From: Archegozetes longisetosus
Lineage: Eukaryota > Arthropoda > Arachnida > Sarcoptiformes > Trhypochthoniidae
Reading direction: 5' to 3'
DNA length: 64,000 nt
Assembly (NCBI GenBank): GCA_018873245.2
Contig: JAEMBT020000002.1
Location: forward strand, 2,332,001-2,396,000
Shown: one piece after another, positions 24,657-36,679 of the stretch
Layout of the letters: each line of letters opens with the position of its first letter
Position numbering within the stretch: the first letter of the stretch is position 1
Position numbers and translations under genes: made by a program
The notes under the pieces: generated by a model
Database searches by the model: none
What the model was told of the DNA's origin: nothing
Seen by the model: only the letters and a program-made list of their open reading frames with translations

Positions 24657-25052
24657 TTACCACCACAGATGGTGACCGAGCATTAATTCAGGTCCAAACA
24701 TATGATTCCAGTGATAGTGAGGCATATGATGGGCAGGCGCGTGATACGTTTGTATTTGTTTTACCGGAGTTTCTTCTTTCACGTAGACCGGTATCTTTAT
24801 AGGAACTGGAACTGGAACCACTTTCGTGTCCTTTTCTTCTCCGCCATGACCACCTGATCCTCCGATGTATATCAGACTACTTCCACGTTTGTTGTGTCCA
24901 CCCATTTTGATAATAATCGGTCCACTGCTGTGACCGCCGCCCCCTGTCCCCCCGCCACCGCCCACTATTATTGTATTTCCCGATCGGCACATCACATAAG
25001 AGTTCATAATTAACATCAATATAATTGCAGTTACTTTCATCCAATCTTTCAT
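24657..25052 (-). CDS. Glycine-rich secreted protein 1
   Basis: A single-exon frame of 131 residues from the first ATG at 25052; a second in-frame ATG (M5, MKVTAIILMLIMNSYVMC) gives a more compact signal peptide. The mature protein has poly-glycine blocks (VGGGGGTGGGGHSSG), a GPIIIKMGGHNKRG block, an IYIGGSGGHGG block, then a Lys/Pro/Val segment (VPVPVPIKIPVYV) and a His/Trp-rich end (HHMPHYHWNHMFG). This composition is known from arthropod cuticle, silk and glue proteins and from glycine-rich defence peptides; which applies here cannot be told. The adjacent gene at 25339-26066 encodes a paralogue in the same orientation. Confidence 0.75.
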   Translation of the reverse strand: MKDWMKVTAIILMLIMNSYVMCRSGNTIIVGGGGGTGGGGHSSGPIIIKMGGHNKRGSSLIYIGGSGGHGGEEKDTKVVPVPVPIKIPVYVKEETPVKQIQTYHAPAHHMPHYHWNHMFGPELMLGHHLWW

Positions 25053-25338
25053 TTTAATTATAAACACATTCAGAAACTTTTTCTTAACTTTTAAGAACTT
25101 TTAGACATAAATGAGAAGAGATTTTTCGAGAAATGAATCTTTTTTCGAGTGTCACTTTTGAAGTTCAAGTTTTCTTTATTGAGACAAAATTTTTTTCGCT
25201 TTTATTGAAAGAATATTTTTGTATGAAAATTGAGGTCAAAATTGTTATATTATTTACAATAACAATAAAGTTGCGTAAAATAACAATAATTAAGCTGAAT
25301 GAGAATTAGAATAATTGGTCCAATGATTATTTTCATTT

Positions 25339-26066
25339 CTACCAGCCATGACCACCAAAATCGAAAGCTTCGAATCCATGACCACCAAAACCTTTATGGC
25401 CGTAACTTACTGGGATCGGAATGAATTTCGGGATTATTTTTGTTTTCTTCTTATACCCCCCGCCTCCCCCACCGTGACCTCCTATGAATATGAAATCTCC
25501 GCCATGTCTGCTATGTTTGGACGTCTTGATGATAATGGGTCCTCCACCGCCTCCATGCGATCCATGCCTTCAGTCATAGAGTCGTAATTTAATTAGTTGT
25601 TGTCATGCAATCCATTATTGAATAACTCTTTATTAAAACTCTTAATAACTTTTTAACGATTTAATGCTTTGAATTAATGAGATTTTATACCAAATAACGG
25701 AATGAAAATTATATGAAAAACTTTATTTTAAAAGATTATAGCTTAAGAAATGGAATAATAATAGTATTGAACACGAAAAGTATGCATAAAATCATTGGTT
25801 TTAAACTCATTTCCCGTAAATATCTACTGAACTTAAACTTTAAGTAACTTTTTCTCATAGACACCAAACAGATTCGCGAAACTCTGTAAGTCATTATCAG
25901 TGGAAGTACTGTTTTCAGTAAAATGAAGATCAAATTAGGAAAGAAAGTGAACAAACCCTCCGCCGCCACCGCCTCCACCGATAATAAGAATATTTCCACC
26001 GTGTTTGCCACAATTGACCACATTTACACTCATCACGAGCAACAGTAATAGTAAAACTTTAATCAT
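25339..26066 (-). CDS. Glycine-rich secreted protein 2 (two exons)
   Basis: Exons 26066-25957 and 25567-25339 join in phase 2 to give 112 residues. Exon 1 carries a signal peptide (MIKVLLLLLLVMSVNVVNC) and the first glycine block (ILIIGGGGGGG). Exon 2 continues HGSHGGGGGPIIIK, then FIFIGGHGGGGGYKKK, then a Pro/Ile/Lys segment and a GFGGHGFEAF end finishing in HGW. The order glycine block, GPIIIK, (Y/F)IxIGG, proline segment, His/Trp end is the same as in protein 1, so they are tandem duplicates. Protein 1 has no intron; this gene has one of 389 bp in the first glycine block. A TATA-like TATAAAAT on the minus strand lies at 26200-26193. Confidence 0.7.
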
Positions 26067-28201
26067 AATTGAGAACATTGTTTCTAAGTCTAAGCGAAAG
26101 CTTTTCTCAACTCGAACTCATTTAATAAGAGAAAACTTTCTCCTAACCTGAAAGAATAAGTAGTAAAAAATTGGACCAAGTTTCGAACTATTTTATAAAC
26201 TAATGCCCAAATAATTTGGTTCTTTTAACTCATTCTTATTCATAAAACTTTGGCTAACTTTGATAAAAGGTTTAATTCATTCGCTATTTATCTCATAAAC
26301 GGTGACATTTCCTTACATTCAACCGATTATTACGTAATAATCATATTCTGAAGATAAGGCATTTTTTAGAGAAAAATGAATTCATATGTAATTAGCGAAT
26401 AAGAAAATTTCTCATAAAATTAGACTTCTACTTAATAGTCTTATTATGCGTTAATTGTTATAAACTTTTTTGTAGCGTGTCTTAAGCCAAATCCTTTTAA
26501 AAGTTGAGTGACTTTTCTCTACAGTTAATGAATAAGACATTAATTATTGGAGTTTAAAACATTTTATTTATCAATGATTACAATACGATAGAAGAGAAAA
26601 TAAGTTTGGAGACAATTATTGCGAACGCATCGAGGCGGATAATAAATAGTAATAAGTATTTAATGCTATTATTACTGCTTCTATTGTTCGATTTCCTTAA
26701 ATAATAATAGTGGTAATGATTGGAGAGAGAAATCTTCACCTCATTTAAACCAAATTTCTGATTAATACAAGACTCGCGACAAATAAAAGTCCACTTATGC
26801 CCAAAATTAATGACCCTTTAAATCGATGAACCAATAGGATTAATAAGTCAGCGCAACGCACAACTGTTATAGTAATAACCAATACTTACCCAAAAATAAG
26901 AGAGTATGTTTTGCATTTGTTTCACTCAAATCTGAATTTTGCGTCTCATTTACCAGATTGTTTGAAGAGATTTTGAAAACTTTTCCCTCCGAACACATCT
27001 CTCACTAAAGAGATAGTGAAATAAAAAATGCTTTCTCTCACTTAAAGGCACTTTTTCTCACAATTAAAGCGAATATAAAAACATAATATGATATGAAATA
27101 CGACTGCCTGTGAATTATTGTAATCAAAGATTGAAATTAAGTTTCATTTGAACGAAAATATCAAATAATTTTAAGAGAACTTCAAAACTAATTATTTATT
27201 AGTCTATTGTCTAAAAGTTTTTCTTTTACTGCAGAATCATTGCCTAAATAGTAATTATTGTAACATTTGCTCTGAAAAAAATCATAAGTAATTGCAATGA
27301 ATTCGCGAATTAGAGAAAAACTTATTTCCTGAGAGTCACTCTTATTATGATTTCTTTTAATTAATTTATATATAATTTGCTGAAAAGATTTATTGTAAAA
27401 ATTTTTATAAATTGCTTCTCTGAAATAATGAAATGTTTTGATATTTGAGTTAAGCTAAAATATTATTTTTAAAGCTTCAAAGCTCTCTTATAAGCAAGAC
27501 TTACCCAAAGCTGAGTCCAAAACTGTTTCTGTTTGGAAACTTTTTAATATGACAAAAGCACAGCTTTTCCTAAAATTAATGTGTTATTTCTGCCGAAAAT
27601 GTGGTTTTGTTCAAGGACTCAATTGTTTTATAATTGAGCACACATTTAATGTCTTCATTTACATTAAAAACATTTTTCACGTGTCGACCAATGAGTCAAA
27701 CAATTTAAAAGAATTTTATTGATTCTCCGATAAAAGTATACTTAAAGACAAATCGTAATGAAAGAGGCATAATCTTCAATATTTTTAGGAATAAATAAAG
27801 CCATAAATATGTACAAATTAGAAGAATCAGTATCTTCTGGACTTTTATAACTTTTTAAGTGTTGAATCGTTTCTACTCCTGATTTGCAACTCTTCGTATG
27901 AGTTATTATTACGCAATCAAATATTTGATGAAAATATGTATTGTTATTTTAATTCGATTCTTGATAATTATCTCATATTCTATATAAACAAAGAGAGACA
28001 ATAAGCGGAAACTTGATTTAGATTTTTTACGCATTTTTCATACAACATTTCGTAATTTGAGAAAAAAGTATTTAATGCCGGAATATTTGGTGAATATTTT
28101 CTAACGCAAATAAAAGTAATTAAAACTCAAACAAAACTCTTAAACAATTAATGAGAAAAATCTGTTTAAATAAGTTTCGAATTAATTAGTTCTCGACTCA
28201 A
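26067..28201. other. Gene-free stretch
   Basis: No supported gene on either strand; AT-rich with several GAGA/TCTC phrases. Confidence 0.45.
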
Positions 28202-28209
28202 TATAAAAA
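28202..28209 (+). promoter_or_regulatory. TATA box of amphipathic-precursor gene A
   Basis: TATAAAAA lies 73 bp upstream of the ATG at 28275. Confidence 0.5.
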
Positions 28210-28274
28210 GGTTTGAAAATTTGCACAAAGTCCTATCGTTTATTGTATTCAATAAAGATTTGTATCGAAAAATA

Positions 28275-29137
28275 ATGTTTAATTCTTCTCTATTATTCAT
28301 ATCTTTATCATTGCTTTTCATTTCGAGTAATGGTCACTACAATGATGTTGAAGACGGTCATGATCATGGACTCCCTGTGCCTTCTGGACCCCCACCTCAT
28401 CATCACGGACACCACCGCCGCCATAGGCCTCCCCCACCCCTCCATCGCACGATTGACGGCAGTTTAATAAAGTCGAGAGAAATTAATCTGAAGAGCAAAT
28501 CGGAATTTGATAAGAAGACGGACTCTCACGCGTCAATTGTGGCCAACTGGAGGACAGAAATCAAAGAAGCGCTTTTGACTGAAAATCAAAACGGTATTCA
28601 ATGACAATCAGAAGAAATGATAATAGATTTTGAAATTGATTTTTAGGGGATAAGAAAACTTATGCGCGAACTATAGATAACGATGGGTTAATTTCTGCCA
28701 AAGTTGACTTTGACTCAAATCTTGATTTTGATAATAAAAATGAGATTTTGGGAGAGTCAATAAAATCCGCAAAAGTTGGTATAAATGAAGAAAAGGAGAG
28801 CAGAGGAGATAAAAAGCATAAAAGACACTCAAAAATGGTGAAAAGCTTGAAAAGAAATAAAAGAGAAGAAAATGTTGGCGCCAACAACTATAATGTCGAC
28901 GGAGGGGGACAGTCAGCGCAAGAACAACCAGCACAAGAACCAGCTGTTGTTTCTTCGCGACCCGATGGTCTGAATGTGACCAGAAGTAAGGTTAAGTCGT
29001 TTTTTGAAGGTATAAAAACTGGTTTAGAGAATGGAGTGAAAAAAGTGGGCGAATTCATGACCAAAGCTGGAAAAGCGATGAAAGGAGTCGCTGATGAAGT
29101 GTTCGGAAAGAAAAAGAACGATTCAAGTAATCAATGA
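28275..29137 (+). CDS. Secreted precursor A ending in a lysine-rich amphipathic segment (novel family)
   Basis: Exons 28275-28593 and 28647-29137 (53-bp intron, phase 1) encode 269 residues. The ATG at 28275 is the first in frame and starts a clear signal peptide (MFNSSLLFISLSLLFISSNG). A His/Pro-rich block follows (PPPHHHGHHRRHRPPPP, about 37-55), then an acidic region, then a tetrabasic RNKR at 176-179, a likely furin-type cut. After a Gln/Ala/Pro spacer, residues 221-256 form a lysine-rich helix-prone segment (KVKSFFEGIKTG, then VKKVGEFMTKAGKAMKG) with hydrophobic residues at 3-4 spacing. The layout signal, pro-region, dibasic site, cationic amphipathic end resembles precursors of linear antimicrobial or venom peptides, but no known family is recognised. 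The next gene, B, is a diverged paralogue. Confidence 0.78.
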
Positions 29138-30114
29138 GAAATCAGTTTCTGCCTTTATTCAGTAAAAAGCTTTGAAACCTCTTTTCTCTAGAAATCTGTT
29201 TAAATAAACTATTTTTCGTTCAATTTATTGATTACTCAATAAACAGAAAGTTTTGAGATTTTATGACATGTGATGAAGTGTTTCTTTTTGTCTCGTTCTA
29301 ACAAAGCAAATAACTATTTAACAAAGACAGAAATCAATGAAAACCTGTTCTAAAGAGATGTCACTCACTGTTGTACAACGCGCTAACAATAGAAAGAGTT
29401 TCTAGATGTTATATAATATGTTAAATACGAAATTAATGTCATACTTTAGTTTAATACGAATTTCAATTAAACTTTGGTTTTATATTATTGCAGGTTTTAA
29501 TGAAAATCTTTTCGTAATCACTTTTGAAATGAATTTTATTCTAGAGAGTCAAAAGTTTTATCGAAACTTGTTAAATGCAAGCCTCCCTCTCCCTCCCCTC
29601 TCTCTCTACAAGTGGTTTGAACAAATATAATAAGAAATGATTATTTAGTAATTTAGATCAAAGTTAACGCATTGCACTGACGTGAAAAAACTGGTTATCT
29701 CTACTGCTATAGTTCTTGACAGTTAGCACATTCCAAAGTGAGTAATGATTTTTGTGATCATGAAACGAAAACTATTTCAATATAGAGTCAAATACTATTA
29801 CAAAACAGATGAATAAATAGTTATTTTTGACATAATTTTCTACAAAAGTTGACTACAAATTTAAAAATGAATTTTTGGTTAATAAAAGCTATTCATTATA
29901 GAAAATTTTTTTATACTGAACTTCAATATTAGAGATACCGATATGGCTTTTCGGATTTTTCGATAAAATCCAATTATAATAATGGTGTTATTCAAATATT
30001 ATGCAATTTATTGGTTTAGTTATTATTGAAATTGATATTCAACTCAATTACTGACAGTCCTTGACATGAATGACAGCAAAGATGAGTACAGCTATGAGTT
30101 GATCTCAATTTACA
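29138..30114. other. Spacer between precursor genes A and B
   Basis: No gene seen. Contains a short pyrimidine-rich tract at about 29580-29607. Confidence 0.45.
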
Positions 30115-30122
30115 TATAAATA
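30115..30122 (+). promoter_or_regulatory. Candidate TATA box of gene B
   Basis: TATAAATA lies 44 bp before the ATG at 30159, which would leave a very short leader. Confidence 0.35.
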
Positions 30123-30158
30123 TCAGAAAAATTGTTTCAGAGGCAGATTTGAGAAGTG

Positions 30159-31029
30159 ATGCCTTCTGTAAAAGTTTCCAGTCTTTTGTTAATCTTATTG
30201 TTCATTAATTCAATCAATGCTGAAAACTATCGAAGAAAGTATCGAAAAAACAGAAGCGATGGACTGGTTCTGAAAAAATTTAATGATTTTATGGAAAATG
30301 AAAAGAAATTAATGTTTCAAACGAAATGGAGAACAAATGTTTGGGAGTCAATTGTGGACCAGAAGAACAATAAGACCTTTATAAGAAGTTTCTTTAATAA
30401 TGGATCAGTTGTTGGGAGAATAATGAATGAAAATGAGATAATGGACCACGAGTTTATGAAAGAGATGAGGAAGAATAAGAAGAGGAGAAGATCACATCAG
30501 AAGAGAAATAGTTATAGAAACTATAGAGAGAATTCAATGAATAATATGAATGACAGGAATGTGATTAATGGTGAATTCGAAGAAAAGCCAAAAATAGTGA
30601 TATCATTGGAGAGAATGAAAAGAGGAGCGGAGGATGGTAATATCATTTTCAGAGTTATTATTTATTATAATTTCATTTCTTTTGCTCCTGCGCCAAACCT
30701 ATTAATCGATATTCTTAGAGCTAAAAATGCTCATTTAATTTAAAGTCTTATTAAAGATATTTCATTTAGAATAGGATTTTATAGTATTTGCAAAATTAGC
30801 ATGCCAAAAATGACTTCCTTATGTTTATTTTCAATAATCATTAACATATGTTGTTTTATATGGATCAATAAATGGATGAAAAGAGGGCTCATCTGATCAG
30901 AAAAAGGTGGAGAACTTTATAGATAAGGCGGCACAAACGCTGAAGGAAGGCCTAAAGAAGGCAGGAGAGGCTTTGAATAAAATCAAAACACAAATTAGTC
31001 AAACTATGAAACAACAACCAGCCGAATAA
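30159..31029 (+). CDS. Secreted precursor B, paralogue of A
   Basis: Exons 30159-30636 and 30884-31029 (247-bp intron, phase 1) encode 207 residues. Residues 1-21 are a signal peptide (MPSVKVSSLLLILLFINSINA). The pro-region is very basic (NKKRRRSHQKR near 106-116) and ends with MKR at 153-155, a dibasic cut site. The second exon is a lysine-rich amphipathic end: KVENFIDKAAQTL then KEGLKKAGEALNKIK. Residues 167-188 align without gaps to 221-242 of precursor A (pattern KVxxF(x)7LxxGxKKxGE). Upstream, both also share a WRT...KTxxR...NxG block. Intron positions differ between the two, so divergence is old. The acceptor (GGATGAAAAG) lacks a pyrimidine tract; the only alternative nearby gives an early stop. 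Role unknown; a secreted effector or antimicrobial peptide is a guess. Confidence 0.72.
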
Positions 31030-34000
31030 TTATTTAAGATTTATCTTCTTATTTATCAGAATCTGTCAAAATTTTAACTAAATTTTCTAAACTCGTTTAA
31101 ATACCGATGAAAACTGTTCAATAAAATGTAAATGAATTGCAAGAAATGGTTCTGTAATAAGAAGATCAATAAATAGAATGAAATTGTGATTCAATGGATG
31201 GCAGACCAGAAAATGGTAAGAATGAAAGGAACGATCGATAGAGTGTATGCTTTCAATAGAGTATAGATGTCTTCAATGAGTGTTGAGTCAGTTTGCGATC
31301 AAAACTAATAATAAAAGTTTGACATAAAGAGAGAAAAACAGAGAAAATCCATTACAAGACCGAAAGAGAATTCAATAAACGATAATAGAGTTAAGTCCGG
31401 GAGCGATAGTAATGTAACACAATTTTGGGCGCAATGTTTGCACTTAATTGACATATTGCGGGCCCTATTGTTAGCGCGTCAATGTCTGAATCTATTACTC
31501 ATATTTGCGTTGAATTATTGTAATTGTATTTATTTTTATTGAGTATTGAATAACACTTTGAGTGCTTTTGATATCAATTTGTGATCAAAATAGACTTAAA
31601 TAAATAGGGTTTAGAAAAGATTTTATTGATGTATAAGAGAAAAACGCTTAATAAGCAATGCTTTCCTTTCCTTTCGATAACTCTCTTTCGCTTTTTATCG
31701 ATTTGAATATTCTTTTCTTCACTTTATTACTGTTTATAAAGCAAAATATTTCTCATACGCTTTAAAACAATATTGCTCTCTTTTTTCCAAATCAATAAAC
31801 ATTCACTCATTCAGTTCGCGATTCACTACAATTCTGTGATTCTCTATTGATTCTGATTCTGGAAATATTTCTCTTATTTATTGACAATTCTTTTCATATC
31901 ATGTCTTAAGACAAACAAAACGAATAAATACTTTCAGAACTAGTAGCGAAACAGCAGTCAGTGCTTTAGTGAAAGAAAGTTATGGCAAAAGAATATTCTG
32001 CACATAAGAGAAGAATCAATACCAAAGAGAAAGGAAAAGATTTTGTGCAGTATTTTCACACCAATTGATTTGTTTCAGTAGTCAATACAAACATTTATAG
32101 AAAATGTTCGGTTCTCTCATTAAATGATTTACAAAATCGTTTAAAGGAATTATTAATTTTTGAAAACTTTCACTTATCACAGACTTAAGTATTGATTTCT
32201 TAAGTGAAGTGAAAAGAAATTTCAACGCATATAATAAACGATCTTTTTATCGATTTGTCTATTTTTTGGTGAGATTTTGATAAACGTTTTTCAAAAACGA
32301 AGTATTAGTCCATTTCTAACTCGCTCTCTGAGAATTAATTGCGTTTGAAATCAGTTTTGAAAACATTTTATAACAAGTGACGAAAAGAAAATAAGAAAAG
32401 AAAAGAGATGAACAAGACTAAAAATGATTGTTTTGTTTCTACAACAGCAGTCTTCTCTTTTCAGATTTATCTTCGCTAATAGAACTAATATTTACACAAA
32501 ATATTACATCAATTCTTCTCTATTTCCAGACAAATTATTCGAGATATAATCTAATAAGAAGAAAAATTGAATCAAATAAACATTTTTTGGAAAATTAGCT
32601 AAGTTTGCTAGTAAAACGTAAAAAAATCATAATTCATATGAAGAGCGTATAAAAGTACTAAAAGCGTAACGAAATCTCTCTTTAAAAGGGATTTCGTATT
32701 ATTTTGCGATTTGTTTCGGATTTATGCCAAAAGTAATTGCTTTGCATTCGATCTGATCCTATCTCTCTATCTCTATTGCTATTGCGGTTCACTCTCTCTA
32801 TGAATATATAATATATTATGACATACTCCGCGTAGACCACTATAGAGAGCATACCCTCAACACTTATCCCATGATTTTTTGGTGTAAATCTCATCTAAGC
32901 CTAAACTGAAAGATCCGTCTTTGATATAGATCAGCGTCCTGATTTTGTTGATATGAGCTAGCTGATTCTACTTGCAATAGATCATCATGCTCATTTCACT
33001 CATTCCGCTCATTACATAATCCAATGAGTGATTGAACAGCACTTCAATCGAGTGCGTGCAACACAACAATACGATCAGAATGAGCAAGCTGATTCATTAT
33101 TAATCGCATCGATCGCGTGCGTGGCATTGATTTTATCGCACCTTCAGATCGCGTGCATTCAATCAATGCCTTATACTTGTATTCATTGCTCTCTCGCTCT
33201 GTTTTGTGTCTGTTTTTCCTCTGATTTTAGATTTATATCACTTTTGAGTGAATGAAAGCAATAATTGTTTTATTTGATTACTAATTGTCTCAAATTTCTA
33301 ATCAATATTAATGCAAAAAACAGATTATTTATTATATAGTTATGTAAAAAAACCTTTCAATCAATAAATAATAGTCAAATTCAATTATAATAGAAATTTT
33401 TCAAACCTTTGATAAAGAGGAGATGGAGAATAAAAATCCCTGCTCTCGATATAAAAGAGAGAAAAAGTCTATAATTATATGAAATATAAGTTTTATGTGA
33501 CTTATAAGGTGATAAATGTCTTCTAAGCGAACCTATCATTACATCTATACGAAAGATGACTTTCTTTTCTCTCATAAATTGCAGACTTTTATACTTTTAT
33601 AGACTTTTTATACAATTTTTCATTTCATTTCATTTCTCTTTTCATTCATTCACAAAAAGTTTTTTCCTTAGAACTTTTTAATTAAAAGAAGTTTTGAACT
33701 TATTTTCTATTCGTTTCTCTAATTTTACTGAAAATGTGTTAAATACTAAAACGTGTGAGGGGATATAAAATAAAATCCTTAATATGATAGATAGAGATGT
33801 TCTCATCCATTACAATGGGAGAGTATTTCGATCATTAAAGCCTTAAAGAACATTAGGACTATTAGGAGTAGGAGTAGTATCATTGGTCGTAAAATATCAA
33901 TAATAGTAATAGTAGTTTTGTGAAATGAGAGGTCATTAAGAGATCAAATATTAATAATAAATATGTTTTGTGTTTATCTAATCAATAATAATGTGAACAG

Positions 34001-35856
34001 TAATACAATGGTTAGGGAGGTCTGGAAATGGAAAAAATCATTTTTCTACTAAAAGACATGAAAAACATTAGAAAACATTGGATTTCCTGAGAGCGAGAGA
34101 AATGAGAGCAAAGAAGAGAAACAGAAATGCTTTTACTCTTAGAGTTCACTCTTTTATCGATTTTCCTTTCTTTGCTCCAAAAGTCTTTTCTCCCATATAA
34201 TAACCAAAGCATGAGTATCTTTATCGAAAGGATTATAATTAGTCTATAATCCGAATGAAATTATTGTAATTTAATGATAACCCCTTAACTAGCCTTTTAA
34301 AGAGAGTGTTTTGAGGGGAAGTCTGATTGCGGGCGCAAACAATAAAACACGCAAGCTAACAAAAGTGCATCATGACCATCATGATGATGATTGCCTTCAT
34401 TGCCTACCCTCCCATGCCGTCCCCCGGTCCTCCCCTCTCGCCCTAATGACTTCTATGATTGTTATTATTTTGCGCGAGATTAAAATGCAAATTTAAAAAC
34501 GATGATATGTAGCTCGTGAGGGCAATCGCGAGTCAACGATGCGTTCATTTTCTCTCTTTTGACAAATTATATGACATAAAGAGCAATACTATAGACTCAA
34601 TACTTATATAAGTTTATGGAAAATGCATTAAATGCTCGCTCATCTCTATCTCGCGCTCACTCACTCTCTTGCTCGCTCTCTTCCTGTTCAGAAGCGATAT
34701 TTTGAATAATTATTTGGCGAGTTATGCACCAGTGCTCCAACAGTACCAACGATGTGAACAGTACTAGTCGTATAGTTACAGTAATGTTCAGTCTCTCTGT
34801 GAGAATCGATTCCTCTCTATAGGACTTCTCTCTCGGTATGACTTCTGAACGAAATAACAATATGAATACTAGTACAGGGTCCGTGGAGAGACAGGAATAG
34901 GAAAAGTGCTGACTTTCCAAACAATAGCAAATATTGAGTGAATTGAGTGACAAAAAGTCGAGTCAATTGGGTTTGGAGTCACTCATGAAAAAAAAGACTA
35001 ATTTTTTAATGAGATTATTATTGATTATCGTGTAGTAATAAAGTTATTTCGAGAGCGAAATGAAGTCATTATCATTTGGATTAATTCTAACGAAATGAAA
35101 GAATATTAGCCTTAAGTGCTCCAAAGTGACCACTAGTCCAGTGCTGACCAATCGCGAGACAATCACATCAATACTCTCTCGAGGCCAATAATGCTTTCAG
35201 AGAGCAAGAGAAATGCAAATGCATTGTTGAGAGCGAGAGAGTTGTCTCGAGAGAACGACATAACAATAACAGTGATATTAGAGTTGGCTTAATGTGAGAT
35301 TTATTTGAATAGCACTTCATCTCTGTTTCGAAAGTATTATTTTATTTTCTGAATAGTTATTCATTTGAGCGAAATATTTGTCGCGAAAACGATCAATAAA
35401 AAGCAGAATCAAAAGATTTGATTTCCGTTTTTGAGTTCTTATACTTTAATTGACTGAAAGTAAGTTTTGTTGCATTTAGAGAGAAGGCTCGCAATAGGAA
35501 TGCTTTTTTAGGGAATAATTAGTTCTGAATGAATGAACGCGCTATCATTCAGTCAAAGCATTGTTGTGTTGAGTGAGAGATAAAAAACAGACTTTTTTGG
35601 TCTCTAGTATTGAAACAACACTTGTACCGAGAAACACAGCAAAAGTCATCCATTTCTTTATTTTACTTTAAATTTGTTAACAAAAACCTTATGCTATTTT
35701 CATGATTTTATTTCTTACAACTCGTTTCTTACAAATTATTCATTTGAGCGAAAAATTGCGATAAAATACTTTAATAACAAGTTTTCTATAAATGAGTTAA
35801 ACATTAATAATGATAATAACAATAAATTCTATTCAATATTTGGGCCTTTAATTGGT
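31030..35856. other. 4.8-kb gene-poor stretch, GAGA-rich
   Basis: No supported gene. Several parts are rich in GAGAG/CTCTC (34636-34690, 35150-35260) and one holds an octamer ATGCAAAT at 35213-35220. These may be regulatory sequence. Confidence 0.45.
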
Positions 35857-36679
35857 CTATAAAATGGTACAAACTATGAGATCATTGATCATGGATGAAG
35901 AACCACCGCCGTCTTGGATCCCTAGACCGCCGTCTGCTGAAGAAATGAGGTCCGAATGTAGATCTATTTGATTGTGTTGAAACGGCATTTGTGCGTCTAA
36001 TGGAAGCAATTCTGTCGTCAAATTCAAACCTAAAATTAAACGCAATATTCTTTTGAAAATGGTGTTCAAATACGTCAATTGCAGAGGTAATTAAGCATAA
36101 TAGATTTCAATTATAGTTATCAAGATAAATTTTACAGTTCCCAAATTGTGAATAGGGAATAGACCCATATTTTATTCTAGTTGATAGTGTGACAAATTTT
36201 TTTCTAGTATTGCAAGAATTGCATCGGAAGGCAGTCTATATTATTAATGAAAACAATCAGGTATGGGCTCAATTAAATTTGTAGCAAAGTCTAAAAGTAA
36301 TCCACGTATAAATCAATACAAGTACTCATGAGTGAGGAAAATGTGGCGCAGAGCAAAACTATTTAGAAAATTGTCTAAATGTATAACAAACCTCTGGATT
36401 CTCTGCATTTGTGGCAATCACAAGGAATTCCTTTCATTGTTTGTCTCTCTCTTTGCCTCTCCTTTGGATTTGAGCGAAAATTGTCGTCGATTTCGGAGTA
36501 GATATGATTTGGATTCGGGGTATATTGCAATTGATTGCGATAATCATCAGGAGAAGAGTACTCTCTTCTGTAGAGTAGATCTCTATTGCGTTCGCATTCA
36601 TCACAAAAACATTTATTCATTTTTTCTCTTTTTTCACTTTTTGACGCTTTTTTGACGTTTGGCCGAAAATTCCGAATTT
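35857..36679 (-). CDS. Last two exons of an unrecognised, possibly membrane-tail protein
   Basis: Two exons in phase on the minus strand: 36679-36392 and 36029-35857, both after good pyrimidine-rich acceptors (TTTTTTTGTAG and TTTAATTTTAG). The first encodes a basic stretch (NVKKASKSEKREK), then NKCFCDECERNRDLLYRREY, a Tyr/Asn/Pro-rich linker with HIYSEIDD, then GIPCDCHKCRESR. The second ends LISSADGGLGIQDGGG and VCTIL. The basic start followed by tyrosine motifs and two CxCxxC blocks suggests the cytoplasmic tail of a receptor-like protein, but no transmembrane exon was found. If the intron is retained the first exon reads on to GLLYI and a stop at 36375-36377, a second possible C terminus. 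The 5' exons must lie to the right or are not recognised. An alternative is a small protein starting at the ATG at 36620. Confidence 0.5.

Noticed and set aside
28660..28934. Two hydrophobic minus-strand frames
   Set aside because: Antisense shadows of the lysine-rich exon of precursor A.
36332..36655. Plus-strand frame of 107 codons
   Set aside because: Antisense to the tail-protein exon, whose acceptor, donor and phase are better.
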